From CAWGYT01 sp963826795 (lineage in GTDB: Bacteria > Planctomycetota > Planctomycetia > Pirellulales > Pirellulaceae): a stretch of 64,000 nt of DNA. The stretch spans positions 62,001-126,000 of the forward strand of contig CAWGYT010000025.1 in NCBI GenBank assembly GCA_963826795.1, read 5' to 3'. The position numbers and the translations under genes are program-made. Shown here piece after piece: positions 20,540 through 29,855 of this stretch. The notes below the pieces were generated by a model that searched no databases, had not been told where the DNA came from, and was given only the letters and a program-made list of their open reading frames with translations. Each line of letters opens with the position of its first letter. Position 1 is the first letter of the stretch.

Positions 20540-22021
20540 TCAGGCTTCGCCCTCGGACTCAACGACGCGCCGAATCCCGATACCCAGCTTGCTGATCTTC
20601 GCTCGAATCGTGGTCCGTGTCACGCCCAGCATCCGTGCCGCTTCGGTCTGGTTCCCATCGACTTGATCCAGAACCCGTGAGATCAGCCGCCGCTCGACGT
20701 CCTCGATGACCCGATCGTAGACCAATCCCGCATCGGTTCCCAAACGACGGTTGATCAACTCGTCGATCGTCTCCGTTCCTGCCCGGGCGAAATCGTCAAG
20801 GATCGGAACCGCGGCCGCGATCCGTGCCGGCGGCTCGGCCTCCGCTCGTCGACGCAGCACGAAACTGGGCAAGAAATCCGGCAGCAGCACGGGGCCGGTC
20901 GACTGCAGAATGGCCTGCCGAATCGCGCTTTGCAGCTCGCGGATATTACCCGGCCAATGGTACTCGCAGAGGATCCGCATGGCGGCCGGCGAGACGCGTT
21001 TCACGTCCTTACCCAAGTCGACATCGGCCAGCCGCAGGAAGTGGTGAACCAGGAGTTCCAGATCATCACCCCGTTCGCGGAGCGGCGGCATATCGATCGT
21101 AAATCCATTCAAGCGGTAATACAGATCGTCACGAAACTTGCCGGAGGCGGTCATTTGCTCCAAGGCACGGTGCGTGGCGGCGACGACCCGGACGTCGACT
21201 TCGATGGTCTCGTTGCCCCCGACGCGTTCGAAACGTTTTTCTTGCAGGACGCGCAGCAGCTTGCTTTGCAGCAGCAGGTCCAGGTCACCAATTTCGTCCA
21301 AAAACAGCGTGCCTCCGTTGCATTGCTCGAACTTACCGATCCGCTTCCGATCGGCACCGGTGAAGGCTCCTTTCTCGTGGCCAAACAGTTCGCTTTCCAG
21401 CAGCGTTTCGGGAATCGCCGCACAGTTGACGGCCAAGAAAGGACCGTTCGCCCGTTGACTGTATTGGTAGAGGGCCCGAGCGACGAGTTCCTTCCCGGTC
21501 CCGCTTTCACCTCGAATCAGGACCGAGATGTTCCGCGATGCGACGCGGCCGACCGCCTTGTAGACATCTTGCATCGCCGCGCAGCGGCCGACCATGGCGT
21601 CCCCCGCCGCCCCAGGCGTACCGTTCATGGGGTCCACCGCCACGGGCTCATTCATCAAGCGGCGAATCTCCAATCCGCGCTGCACTTGATCGACCAGGTC
21701 GGGCACCGAAAGCGGCTTGAGCAGATAGTCCATCGCGCCCAATTGCATCGCCTCAATCGCCGTCTCGCTCCCGCCACCGGCCGTCATCACAATCACCGGC
21801 AGCTTGCAATCGAGCTGTTTGATTTGGCGAAACACGTCGAGCCCGGTTCCATCGGGCAACAGCACATCCAAGGCCGCCACGTCCGGCTGCTGCTCACGAA
21901 TCGCCAGCACCCCCTCGCGAGCTGTCGACGCGGTGACCACGCGCAGTCCACGCGATTCGAAGACCTGTCGAAAGAGCGCCAACACCGCCGGTTCGTCGTC
22001 TACGACCAACAATGTTTCCAT
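20540..22021 (-). CDS. NtrC-family sigma-54-dependent response regulator
   Basis: Start METLLVVDDEP at 22021; the frame is open further upstream but without receiver sequence. The 493-residue product has a receiver domain (residues 1-120, phospho-Asp in AALDVLLPDGTG, Lys in LLKPLS), an AAA+ sigma-54 activation domain with Walker A GESGTGKE, the sigma-54 contact loop GAFTGA, Walker B GGTLFLDEIGDL and YRLNGFTIDMPPLRERGDD, and a Fis-type helix-turn-helix at the end (NQTEAARMLGVTRTTIRAKI). It should switch on sigma-54 promoters when phosphorylated, presumably by the hybrid kinase encoded downstream. It has its own weaker sigma-54-type promoter. Confidence 0.95.
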   Translation of the reverse strand: METLLVVDDEPAVLALFRQVFESRGLRVVTASTAREGVLAIREQQPDVAALDVLLPDGTGLDVFRQIKQLDCKLPVIVMTAGGGSETAIEAMQLGAMDYLLKPLSVPDLVDQVQRGLEIRRLMNEPVAVDPMNGTPGAAGDAMVGRCAAMQDVYKAVGRVASRNISVLIRGESGTGKELVARALYQYSQRANGPFLAVNCAAIPETLLESELFGHEKGAFTGADRKRIGKFEQCNGGTLFLDEIGDLDLLLQSKLLRVLQEKRFERVGGNETIEVDVRVVAATHRALEQMTASGKFRDDLYYRLNGFTIDMPPLRERGDDLELLVHHFLRLADVDLGKDVKRVSPAAMRILCEYHWPGNIRELQSAIRQAILQSTGPVLLPDFLPSFVLRRRAEAEPPARIAAAVPILDDFARAGTETIDELINRRLGTDAGLVYDRVIEDVERRLISRVLDQVDGNQTEAARMLGVTRTTIRAKISKLGIGIRRVVESEGEA

Positions 22022-22047
22022 CTCGCCCCTCGCCCCAATTCGGCTCG

Positions 22048-22063
22048 GCACGATTCTTGCCAA
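22048..22063 (-). promoter_or_regulatory. Possible sigma-54 promoter of the NtrC-type gene
   Basis: Minus-strand TTGGCAAGAATCGTGCC has the GG/GC pair spaced exactly 12 bp and TGGCA intact, but GTGC in place of TTGC. It is 27 bp before the start codon, giving a very short leader. It would make the regulator autoactivated together with its partner kinase. Confidence 0.4.
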
Positions 22064-22092
22064 GCGATACCAGATGCCCGCCATCCCGTATT

Positions 22093-23133
22093 CTATCGAG
22101 CGGAAGATCTCGCAGCGAGGCACCCGGTCGTCACACGCTGCGTCCGACGGCCAGAAAGACAGGCCATCCAGGCGACCAGCGTGGACCACCCGCCGCCGAA
22201 CGATTCGGGCAAGGGACGAGCCGCCGGCCGCGGCCCGGCCTCAAACCCGCCCTCGCGCAACGCCGCGATCAGATCGCTCGAGTCGAACTCCAGGTCGCCG
22301 TTCCAATCGCCACTTGACCAGCTCGAATTTCGAGCGACCCCGTCTTCGTACTCGGCCAGCTGCAAGACGTGAACCAGGTCGGCCGTGTCGAAGCTACCGT
22401 CGAGGTTCGCGTCGCCAAAGTAGGTTCCCCGCAGCTGATCCACCCAGAAACGGCGATCCTCGGCGTCCACGCGTTGATCCCGATTTAGATCATAACTCGA
22501 GGCCGGATCGGACTGGAACGTCGCCTGCGTCAGCTGGTCCAAATCCCACGCGCTCAAGATCCCGTCCACATCAAAGTCACCCCACCACCGGATCGGGATG
22601 CGAGATTCCGCAACGAGATTCACGTGGCCGTAGGCTTGAGGAATCGGTTGCGTGTCGTCAAATAGATCGAATCGTTCGCCCGCCAGCCCAACTACCAGAT
22701 CTCCGATCACGCCCGCCGGCAGACGGAGATCAAAGGAAACCAGCGTGGTCCGGGAAGCGAGTGGCTTCGAGTCACCCGCGAGAGCGACCTCGGATGCCTG
22801 CAGCAGCGAGGTCCCACCCTCGTCCGACTGGCTCCAAACCAGCCACGATTCGCCCGGCCCATACAGATCGCCTCGCCGGACGTTTTCAACCGATAAGGGT
22901 GGCCAATCGGCGATCGCCAAGGCAAGTTCCAGGTTCCAGGCCGTCACCGCCGAACCAACGGTCGGTGGCTCACCGCCGCTTGCGGTCAGTTCGACGGACA
23001 GCGCCACGACGGTTTCCGAACGCGGATGGACGGTCAACGAGGACGTGGGAACCCGTACTGCCACTTCGGCCCATGCCACGGTCGGCAGGACGGCGGCAAC
23101 GACCGCCATGATCAATCGGGGTGAAGACGGCAC
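22093..23133 (-). CDS. Secreted dockerin-domain protein with a PEP-type tail
   Basis: The 346-residue protein starts with a signal peptide (LIMAVVAAVLPTVAWA), followed by a ~150-residue cohesin-like or beta-sandwich domain (VRVPTSSLTVHPRSETVVAL, then VSFDLRLPAGVIGDLVVGLAG), then dockerin-type calcium loops in pairs (DFDVDGILSAWDLDQL, DLNRDQRVDAEDRRF, DANLDGSFDTADLV, DWNGDLEFDSSDLI). The end has PLPESFGGGWSTLVAWMACLSGRR, resembling a PEP-CTERM anchor (PE, hydrophobic stretch, basic residues). The start is 7 bp after the stop of the upstream propeller gene, so the two are one transcript. A cohesin-like domain plus dockerin could allow self-association outside the cell. Confidence 0.82.
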   Translation of the reverse strand: MPSSPRLIMAVVAAVLPTVAWAEVAVRVPTSSLTVHPRSETVVALSVELTASGGEPPTVGSAVTAWNLELALAIADWPPLSVENVRRGDLYGPGESWLVWSQSDEGGTSLLQASEVALAGDSKPLASRTTLVSFDLRLPAGVIGDLVVGLAGERFDLFDDTQPIPQAYGHVNLVAESRIPIRWWGDFDVDGILSAWDLDQLTQATFQSDPASSYDLNRDQRVDAEDRRFWVDQLRGTYFGDANLDGSFDTADLVHVLQLAEYEDGVARNSSWSSGDWNGDLEFDSSDLIAALREGGFEAGPRPAARPLPESFGGGWSTLVAWMACLSGRRTQRVTTGCLAARSSAR

Positions 23134-23140
23134 GACGCGA

Positions 23141-24151
23141 TTACCTCGGGGAAGGCAAGTGGTTGCCGACCCAACGCGACCGCCGCAACCGGGCGGCAGA
23201 AAGACCGATGCCCAGCCAGACGATCCAGACGGTCGCCGGCTCCGGAACCGTCACGACGGCCAACGCAAGTGGCACGTCCCGATTCCAGGCCAGACGCGCT
23301 ATTTGACTGCCATCCCTCGCCGAACGCCCGAGTGACTTGAGGCCCGCGTCAGCCCAATAGAGTTCTTGTCCAACTTCATCAAATGCCAAGCCGCTCGGGT
23401 CTCCCAATCCCGCCACCACCGTCACGCGGGAGCCGGTGGCAAGATCCATCCGCTGAATCTCGCCCATTCCGTCAAGGCCGATCTGACTCCAATACAGTTC
23501 GTCGCGTGCCGGATTGAAGGCCAACGCCAACGGTTCGACCAAACCACTGGCAATCGTCTCCCAGCCGGTGCCGTCGAGCTGCAGTCGTCCAATCGCCCCC
23601 GGAAAAAGGCTATCGATCAGTGGATTCACGTAGCCGAAATAAAGCTGGCCGCGCTGTGGATCCAGCGCCAGATCGTGAATTGCCGTGACTCCGACCTCGT
23701 CGGCCAACAGCTTCTCCGGCAACTCGCCCCCGTCCAAGGCGACCCCGTAAATCGCATGATCTTCCAGATCCGACCAGTAGATCACGCCCGCGTTCGGATC
23801 CAAGTCGATACCGGCGGGTGCCCTGAGGGTGTGCGCCACGATCATCGACTGCGATCCATCGGGAAGCGCGTGATGGACGACCCCCGTGGGAGAGATGGGG
23901 AGCCGCGGCTGGACCTCGGACCATGCCAAGTCCGACTCGGTCGCGGCGATCCCGGCCGGGCTGAACGCGGCCGCAACACGCTCGACGCTCAATCCCGCGT
24001 CGTCGGTTCGCCAGATCCCGTCGGGCTGGCTCCAATACAAGACGGTTTGCGCCGAGGCGGGGGCCGACAGTACGACCGCCAGGAGCCCGGCCTGCAGCGC
24101 GGACCTCTGCCCATACCTTCTACAATTTCCACGTAACGCGTTCATCATCAT
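23141..24151 (-). CDS. Secreted YWTD beta-propeller protein with PEP-CTERM tail
   Basis: Three ATG codons in a row (24151, 24148, 24145) follow gaggcag; the exact start is uncertain by two residues. The ~336-residue product has a signal peptide ending SAPASAQ, then five or six blocks of the LDL-receptor class B type (VLYWSQPDGIWRTD, GVIYWSDLEDHAIYGVALDGG, GQLYFGYVNPLID, DELYWSQIGLDGMGEIQRMDL, QELYWADAGLKSLGR), which fold as a six-blade propeller. The C-terminus VPEPATVWIVWLGIGLSAARLRRSR is a full PEP-CTERM sorting signal, so the protein is probably processed by an exosortase-type system and surface-exposed. It is the first gene of a two-gene operon with the dockerin protein. Confidence 0.88.
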   Translation of the reverse strand: MMMNALRGNCRRYGQRSALQAGLLAVVLSAPASAQTVLYWSQPDGIWRTDDAGLSVERVAAAFSPAGIAATESDLAWSEVQPRLPISPTGVVHHALPDGSQSMIVAHTLRAPAGIDLDPNAGVIYWSDLEDHAIYGVALDGGELPEKLLADEVGVTAIHDLALDPQRGQLYFGYVNPLIDSLFPGAIGRLQLDGTGWETIASGLVEPLALAFNPARDELYWSQIGLDGMGEIQRMDLATGSRVTVVAGLGDPSGLAFDEVGQELYWADAGLKSLGRSARDGSQIARLAWNRDVPLALAVVTVPEPATVWIVWLGIGLSAARLRRSRWVGNHLPSPR

Positions 24152-24280
24152 CTGCCTCGCCGCTGTCGCCGAGCTGTCACGCATACCTAATTACAGTCTA
24201 TCCAGCGCGAAAGCCCGGCACTACGAATTTGCGCTCCGCTCGCTCCGGATCTTGACAGAAAGGCAACCATTTCGAAACGC

Positions 24281-24462
24281 GGGGCCGGGAGAGGTCGCTC
24301 GGGTCCCGCGGGCGGGAGCCGAGCGGGTGAGGGCTGAGACTCTGGCGGAGGGCGTGTCTAGCGGAGGGCGTGACCCCCTCATCCGGCCTGCGGCCACCTT
24401 CTCCCGCGCCGGGGAGAAGGGACAGGATCGTGTCACCTCCCCCGGGGCCGGGAGAGGTCGCC
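24281..24462. repeat. Diverged dispersed copy of the 146-bp repeat (in a 443-bp gap)
   Basis: The block from ggggccggga at 24281 to about 24462 carries the same elements as the 1421-2107 array (gggagaggtcgctcgggtcc, gcgggagccgagcgggtgag, ccccctcatccggcc, cttctcccgc, ggggagaagggacagga), with changes and one extra duplicated ggagggcgtg. The rest of the gap (24185-24280 and 24463-24627) shows no gene. The gap separates two divergent transcription units. Confidence 0.9.
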
Positions 24463-24627
24463 GCGGACCGATCTGTCGCCTATTTCCGACACGCGGTTCG
24501 GTGCTCTGTTGACAGCAATCTCCTCTTCCGCCCAACATAATAACTAGAGACGCTGTCGCGCCGTCGGCAGGCGAGCAGGTTGCCTGCCCCCGCGGAGGAC
24601 CGCTCATTGAGGAAGGGAACTGACGAA

Positions 24628-25977
24628 ATGCATGGGTCACACCGACGATTGATCCTGACGGGACTGGCCGGGCTGCTTGCGGCCTGCTTTTTGTCCGCCG
24701 GGGTAAGAGCGGACGTCATCACCGATTGGAACAACGTGATGCTGGAGACCACCCGCACCACTCCACTGAATCCGCCGCACGCATCTCGTGCCCTCGCGAT
24801 GGTGCACACGGCGATGTATGACGCGGTCAACTCGATCGCTCAGACCCATCAGCCCTACCACATGAGCGTCCCGACCCCCGCGGACACGAGCCGCGAGGCG
24901 GCCGCCGCTCAGGCCGCTTACCGCGTGCTGTCGCAACTTTTCCCAAGCCAGCAGCCAACCTACGAGCTCGCGTTATCGAACAGCTTGGCCGGCGTTCCGG
25001 ATGGAGCGGAAAAGCAAGCCGGCATCAGCCTGGGGACGACGGTTGCCGATGCAATTCTCGCGCTGCGTGCCAACGATCGCTCGGACGAGGTCGTGGCGTA
25101 CACGCCCGGATCGGCCCCGGGTGAGTGGGTTCCCACGCCGCCGGCCATGGCGCCGGCCTTGTTGCCGAACTGGCCGAACGTGACACCCTGGGCAATGACC
25201 CGCGGCGATCAGTTTCGAAGCACGACGGGTCCACCCGCCCTGGATTCGCCCGAGTATGCGGCGTACTTCAACGAAGTCAAGCTGATCGGTGCGGCGGACA
25301 GCGTCACCCGCACCGCGGACCAAACCGAAATCGCGCAATTCTGGGCGGACGATCCGGGAACGGCCACGCCACCCGGGCATTGGAATCGAATCGCCCAAAC
25401 GGTCGCGGAAGCGAGGGGAAACACGTTGGAAGACAATGCGCGTCTGTTCGCGCTGCTGAACGTCGGCGCCGCGGACGCCGCGATCTCGTGTTGGGACAAC
25501 AAATATGCGTTCAACGACTGGAGGCCCGTGACCGCGATCCGTCAGGCAGATACCGACGGCAATCCGGCGACCGAGCCGGATCCCGATTGGAGTTCGTTCG
25601 TCACGACACCGCCGTTTCCCACGTATACCAGCGGCCACAGCTCGTTCAGCGGTGCGGCGGCGTCGATTCTGTCGGGCTTCTTCGGCGACGATCAAATCAG
25701 CTTCACGTCATCTGCCGAGGGCACTGTCGTCGCGGATCGCAGCTACACCAGCTTTTCCCAAGCGGCCGAAGAGGCCATGAATAGCAGGCTTTATGGCGGA
25801 ATCCACTGGCGTTACGACAACGAGGACGGGTTGCTCCTCGGTAGGGCCCTCGGGGAATTCGTATTGGCGACACAGATGCAGCCGGTGCCCGAGCCGACTT
25901 CGATGGGCGGACTCATCGGGACCATGCTGCTGCTGATCGCGCGGCGGCGCCGCTCATCCACCACCGCAGTTCGCTAG
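24628..25977 (+). CDS. Vanadium-dependent haloperoxidase-like PAP2 protein with PEP-CTERM anchor
   Basis: Start ATG 24628, with gaggaag upstream. The 449-residue product has a signal peptide (LILTGLAGLLAACFLSAGVRA), then the vanadium haloperoxidase/PAP2 fold: ITDWNNVMLETTR near the start, ARAWIR-like helices, WRPVTAIR near residue 305, PTYTSGHSSFSGAAASIL (SGH motif binding vanadate/phosphate) near 335 and GGIHWRYDNEDGLLLGR (H in the second site) near 400. The end VPEPTSMGGLIGTMLLLIARRRR is a PEP-CTERM signal. Such enzymes oxidise halides with peroxide or act as acid phosphatases; sequence alone does not decide. It stands alone between a repeat and an FMN reductase. Confidence 0.88.
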   Translation: MHGSHRRLILTGLAGLLAACFLSAGVRADVITDWNNVMLETTRTTPLNPPHASRALAMVHTAMYDAVNSIAQTHQPYHMSVPTPADTSREAAAAQAAYRVLSQLFPSQQPTYELALSNSLAGVPDGAEKQAGISLGTTVADAILALRANDRSDEVVAYTPGSAPGEWVPTPPAMAPALLPNWPNVTPWAMTRGDQFRSTTGPPALDSPEYAAYFNEVKLIGAADSVTRTADQTEIAQFWADDPGTATPPGHWNRIAQTVAEARGNTLEDNARLFALLNVGAADAAISCWDNKYAFNDWRPVTAIRQADTDGNPATEPDPDWSSFVTTPPFPTYTSGHSSFSGAAASILSGFFGDDQISFTSSAEGTVVADRSYTSFSQAAEEAMNSRLYGGIHWRYDNEDGLLLGRALGEFVLATQMQPVPEPTSMGGLIGTMLLLIARRRRSSTTAVR

Positions 25978-26123
25978 TCCCGATTTGCTCGCATCCGAAG
26001 CCTCGCAAGCCGGTCGAGTCCTCGTGCGGGGCCCTTGTCGGTTCGCTCGATTTCGCCTATCACGGGCGTAGTCGTCGCGCCGAGGGCTCGGCGCACCCGC
26101 TTCTGACCGTCGGAGAAACTCGA

Positions 26124-26663
26124 ATGCAGATTGTCATCGTATGTGGCACGAACCGCGCCGGTGCTCTCTCGCGGCTGCTGGCCACCGAAGCTGCCGAAGC
26201 CTATCGACAACTCGATCAGACGGTCGATCTGCTGGACATGAATGAGTTGCCGCGCGAAATCCTCGAGCCGACGGTGTATCAAACCCAGCCGGCGTCGGTG
26301 AAGGCCCTGGTCGATCGCTTCCTGAAGTCGGACGGCGCGGTTTTTGTCATCCCCGAATACAACGGAAGTTATCCGGGCGTGCTCAAACTGTTCGTGGACA
26401 TGTTGCCCTATCCCGAGGGCTTTGATAGCCGTCCTTGCGCGTTCGTCGGGATCGCGGCTGGGCAATTCAAAAGTCTGCGAGCCGTCGAGCACTTCCAGCA
26501 GGTCGCGGGGTATCGCAACGCCTACCTGTTCCCTCGGAGACTGTTCATCGGAGACAGCTTCAAGCAGTTTGTCGACGGCAAACTGGCCAATGACGAGCTG
26601 TCCGATCGGCTGCGAGAACAGGCGGCGGGATTCCTCCGCTACATCGCGGCCATCAAGGCCTGA
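26124..26663 (+). CDS. NADPH-dependent FMN reductase family protein
   Basis: The 179-residue flavodoxin-like protein begins MQIVIVCGTNRAGALSRLLA, the FMN-phosphate loop (GTNRAGALS) of NAD(P)H-dependent FMN reductases, and has PEYNGSYPGVLKLFVD at residues ~75-90, the family signature, plus VGIAAGQFKSLRAVEHF. It would reduce FMN or quinones in the cytoplasm. The start has ggagaaactcga upstream. Single gene, no obvious partner. Confidence 0.9.
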   Translation: MQIVIVCGTNRAGALSRLLATEAAEAYRQLDQTVDLLDMNELPREILEPTVYQTQPASVKALVDRFLKSDGAVFVIPEYNGSYPGVLKLFVDMLPYPEGFDSRPCAFVGIAAGQFKSLRAVEHFQQVAGYRNAYLFPRRLFIGDSFKQFVDGKLANDELSDRLREQAAGFLRYIAAIKA

Positions 26664-26690
26664 CCCGCTGGACCGAGTCACTCGCCCTGA

Positions 26691-26730
26691 CCGCGATCCA
26701 CCGCGATTCACCGCAATCCACGGCGATTCA
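26691..26730. repeat. Four tandem 10-bp units
   Basis: Units ccgcgatcca, ccgcgattca, ccgcaatcca and cggcgattca follow each other in the short gap between two convergent genes. Confidence 0.85.
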
Positions 26731-26762
26731 GTCGCGTTTCACAAATCACCGTCTCGCGCAGC

Positions 26763-29313
26763 TCAAGGGGTGGTGACGCGACGGACGCCGCCCGAGATCA
26801 GGGTGGCGACGCTACTGAGAATCGCAGGCAGCGCCAAGCCACCCGGTGAGGCCAAGTACTTGGTCGTCCATACCGGATCAAATTGGCTCATGTATTGTCT
26901 GAGCCCTTCGAAGTTGTAGAAGTGCTCGCCATGGCGGAACGCGACGGACGCCAATTGGTTCCAGCGAGGGCCCTGCGGCTGCGCTTCGGGATGGACCGGT
27001 GGCGCCATCCCGAGGTCAATCCACTGATAACCGTTGGTCTGACCCCACGACATCAACTGGACGAACAAATACTCCATCACACCGGGCGGTACGTCATGCC
27101 GGTACCGCATCAAGTCGACGGCCATTTCTTCCTTACCTGCCCCCAGCCAAAGATTGGCAAAGGCGATCGGGCGCCCTGCTAGCTCGACAATCGCCACCGG
27201 ACTTTGTGCGATGTATTCGGGCTCGAAGAAACCCAGCGAAAACCCTTTTTCGGCCGTTTGCTTCTGGCTCAGCCAATCGTCGCTGATCTCTTTCAAGCTG
27301 ACCATGAGGTCGCTCGCGACCTGCGGAGTCTCAATTCGAAACGTACAGCCCGACTCGGCCACCCGCCGGCTCGTCGCGCGCAGTTCCCGGCGACTGCCAC
27401 CTTCCAGGCTGAAACTTGCCAGTGGCACTCGAGCTTCTTCGCCAATTTCCGTCAGGGACAATCCCATCTCAACATAGAGCAACGACGTTTCCGCGTCGAC
27501 CTGGTAGAAAACCGGCCAAGCACCGATCGCGTCACAGTGCTCGTAGAAGTCCCAAGCCAAGTCCAGCGACGCCTGCCGGGGACCGACCGGATCCCCCATC
27601 GCCACGTAGCTGTTCGCTTCGACGCCATACATGATCAGGGCGTCGCGATGACGACTGAACAAGAAACGTTTGTCGCCGAGCAGCGCGAGCCGACTGAGCG
27701 TGCGCGGACATCGTTCGACCAAGCCCGCCGCCACCTGCATGTCGGCCTTGGTGACCTGCCGCGGCAACGGACTGTGGCGGCGAAGCATGCGAATCGTGGC
27801 CGTTAAGACGCCCACCACCGAGGCGCCCAGCAACGCCCGATATGATCGCGCGGCGTGGGCATCGAGGGCAAACTGCCACCAGACTTCGGGGGTCGAGTCG
27901 ACCTCCTTGTAAGCCAACCGCGACAGCCACGTCGCACCCACCAGGGCCACAATAAACGAGACGACCCAGCGGAGCGTAAAGCGTTCGGTGATCAGCGCAT
28001 CCTTGCGATAGAAACTGCTTCGTGAGGGCAGAAATACGGCCAGCAGCAGGCTGAGCGTCAAGGCCTCTTCATATCCCAACCCCTTGCTCAACGAGAGAAC
28101 CGCACCCAGGCCCAGCAGGCCGGCCGTCAAGAAGTAGGCCGTTTCGATCCGCCGCTGCAGGCCCAGCGCCAGAATCAAGAGCAGCACGCCAACGGCTCCT
28201 GCTAGAAAATGGGAGAGCTCGATCACCGCAAGGGGAAGCCAGCGGCCCACCAACTCCATGCGACCCACCGGGGGCGGTGAAGCCGCCGTGAAGAGCAGGA
28301 TCAGGCCCGCGCCAAAGACGCTCACACTCAAAATCCGAGGCCCAATGGCCGACATCAGGTTGCCCAGCGCCCCAATCGCCCTCTGGGCCATCGTGCCGTG
28401 CAGCGACAATTCGTGAAGGCCCAAGGCCAGCAGGCCAAACAGAAGTGGAATCAAGTAATAGACCGCTCGGTAATGCGAGCAACGATCCGATCAGAACCTG
28501 CGGTTCCGCCGGATTTAAGAACACGACCATCACCAATTCCAAAACCCCGAGACCTCCGGGGACCTGGGTGATCAAGGAAGCGACAATCGCCAACAAATAC
28601 ACGCCCAGGAATTGAAAGTAGGTCGTTTCGATCGAGTGGGGAAGCAGGACGTACAACACGCCCGCCGCAACCATCAGGTCCATCGTCGCCACGGCATATT
28701 GCATCAGCGAAAGCAGCAGCGGCGGCGGAGTGAAGGCCCAGTTTCCAATCCGAACCGGTTTGCGACGGAAAGCACACAGCGCCAGGTAGCTGGCAGAAAG
28801 CACGCACAGCACCCATCCGAGCGGCTGTGTGCTGGCGATTGGAAGCCGCAGGTCGGGAGGGATGACCAACGGCTGGCAGACGAACAGGACACCGGCCAGC
28901 GCGAACAAACCAATCCAGAACGTCACGCCCAAGATCAAGACCAGCTTGACGATGTCCAAGGCCGACAGACCCCAGGAGGAATACAATCGGTAACGCACCG
29001 TCGTCCCGCCCAGCACCGTGCCGAAATTGTTCCCTACGGCGTACCCCAAGAAGGAGCCCAAGGCCACCTTTTCCAGCTGCAGCGGGTGCCCCAGGTAGGT
29101 CACGCCAAGCACGTCGTAGCCGATCAAAATCAAATAGTTGACGACCGTCAGCACCACGGCCAACCAGAGCCGCCAGCTTGGGATCTGGGCAAGGCCGTCG
29201 AGGAAATCGCGGAGCTGAAACTGCCTTAGCTCGGCATGCAACAACCACAGCGAACCCAGCAGCACGCAGAGCACCAGGAGCGGTCCACCCGCGATACGGA
29301 GAAGCTTCTTCAT
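26763..29313 (-). CDS. mprF: MprF-type phosphatidylglycerol aminoacyltransferase/flippase, one frameshift
   Basis: Start ATG 29313 (MKKLLRIAGGPLLVL). The product is about 849 residues, the usual MprF length: an N-terminal flippase with many membrane segments (YLGHPLQLEKVALGSFLGYAVGNNFG and ITQVPGGLGVLELVM are hallmarks), more hydrophobic segments, and a C-terminal DUF2156/GNAT-type aminoacyltransferase domain (ALIMYGVEANSYVAMGDPVG, GFSLGFFEPEYI, YQWIDLGMAP, FNFEGLRQY). It transfers an amino acid from tRNA to phosphatidylglycerol and flips the product, changing surface charge. The reading frame changes near 28469: one extra base; removing it gives LLALRAVYYLIPLLFG, joining the two parts inside the membrane domain. 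Confidence 0.9.
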
Positions 29314-29595
29314 TGCGCTCGCAGCTGGATTGCGGTCGACATGCTTGAACGAAGGGTCGGATCGCTCGTCAAACCCTCACCGGCCGCTCGGAGGCGGAAT
29401 TCGGCCCAGGCACCGTGCCGGCGGACTCGGTGAACGCACTCAAGTGCTTGCCGGTACAGCCCGTCGATTGCTGGCAGTCAACGACCGGCCCGGCACGATC
29501 GTGCGAGCCGTCTCGAGATTCCGATCGGACGCCCCCTTGTTTGTGTTGGATTGTCGCACTTTCGAAACGATCCGACAAGCTGGTCGGCGGGGTCT

Positions 29596-29672
29596 GGGAA
29601 AAGGGGTCAGGTCCCAAAAGCCGGAACGGCCCTTCGCGTACTTCGTACTTTTGGGACCTGACCCCTTTTCCC
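29596..29672. repeat. Perfect 25-bp inverted repeat (in a 542-bp gap)
   Basis: Arms at 29596-29620 and 29648-29672 are exact reverse complements, with a 27-bp loop; the match extends a few bases with one mismatch. The core is GGGGTCAGGTCCCAAAAG. Similar ggtcaggtccc palindromes occur in many bacterial genomes as REP-like elements; here it may also act as a terminator for the divergent MprF region. The rest of the gap 29314-29855 shows no gene; further cccttttcccaaa-type fragments follow at 29670-29700. Confidence 0.95.
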
Positions 29673-29855
29673 AAACCCTTTTTCCAAACCCTTTTCCCAA
29701 CGCACACTCGTATTCCCGAAACGTCGCCAGGCGGTTACGCTGTGACGGCAGAGGTCGGCGCCGCGGCCACGCCGCTCGCACGCCCAGCGCCCGCGAAACG
29801 CGGTCATCACGACACGTCAAATGCGACACGTTAAGAACTCAACGGATGGAAAAAA

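Noticed and set aside
20930..22372. 480-residue open frame antisense to the NtrC-type gene
   Set aside because: Shadow of a strongly supported gene; no family signature.
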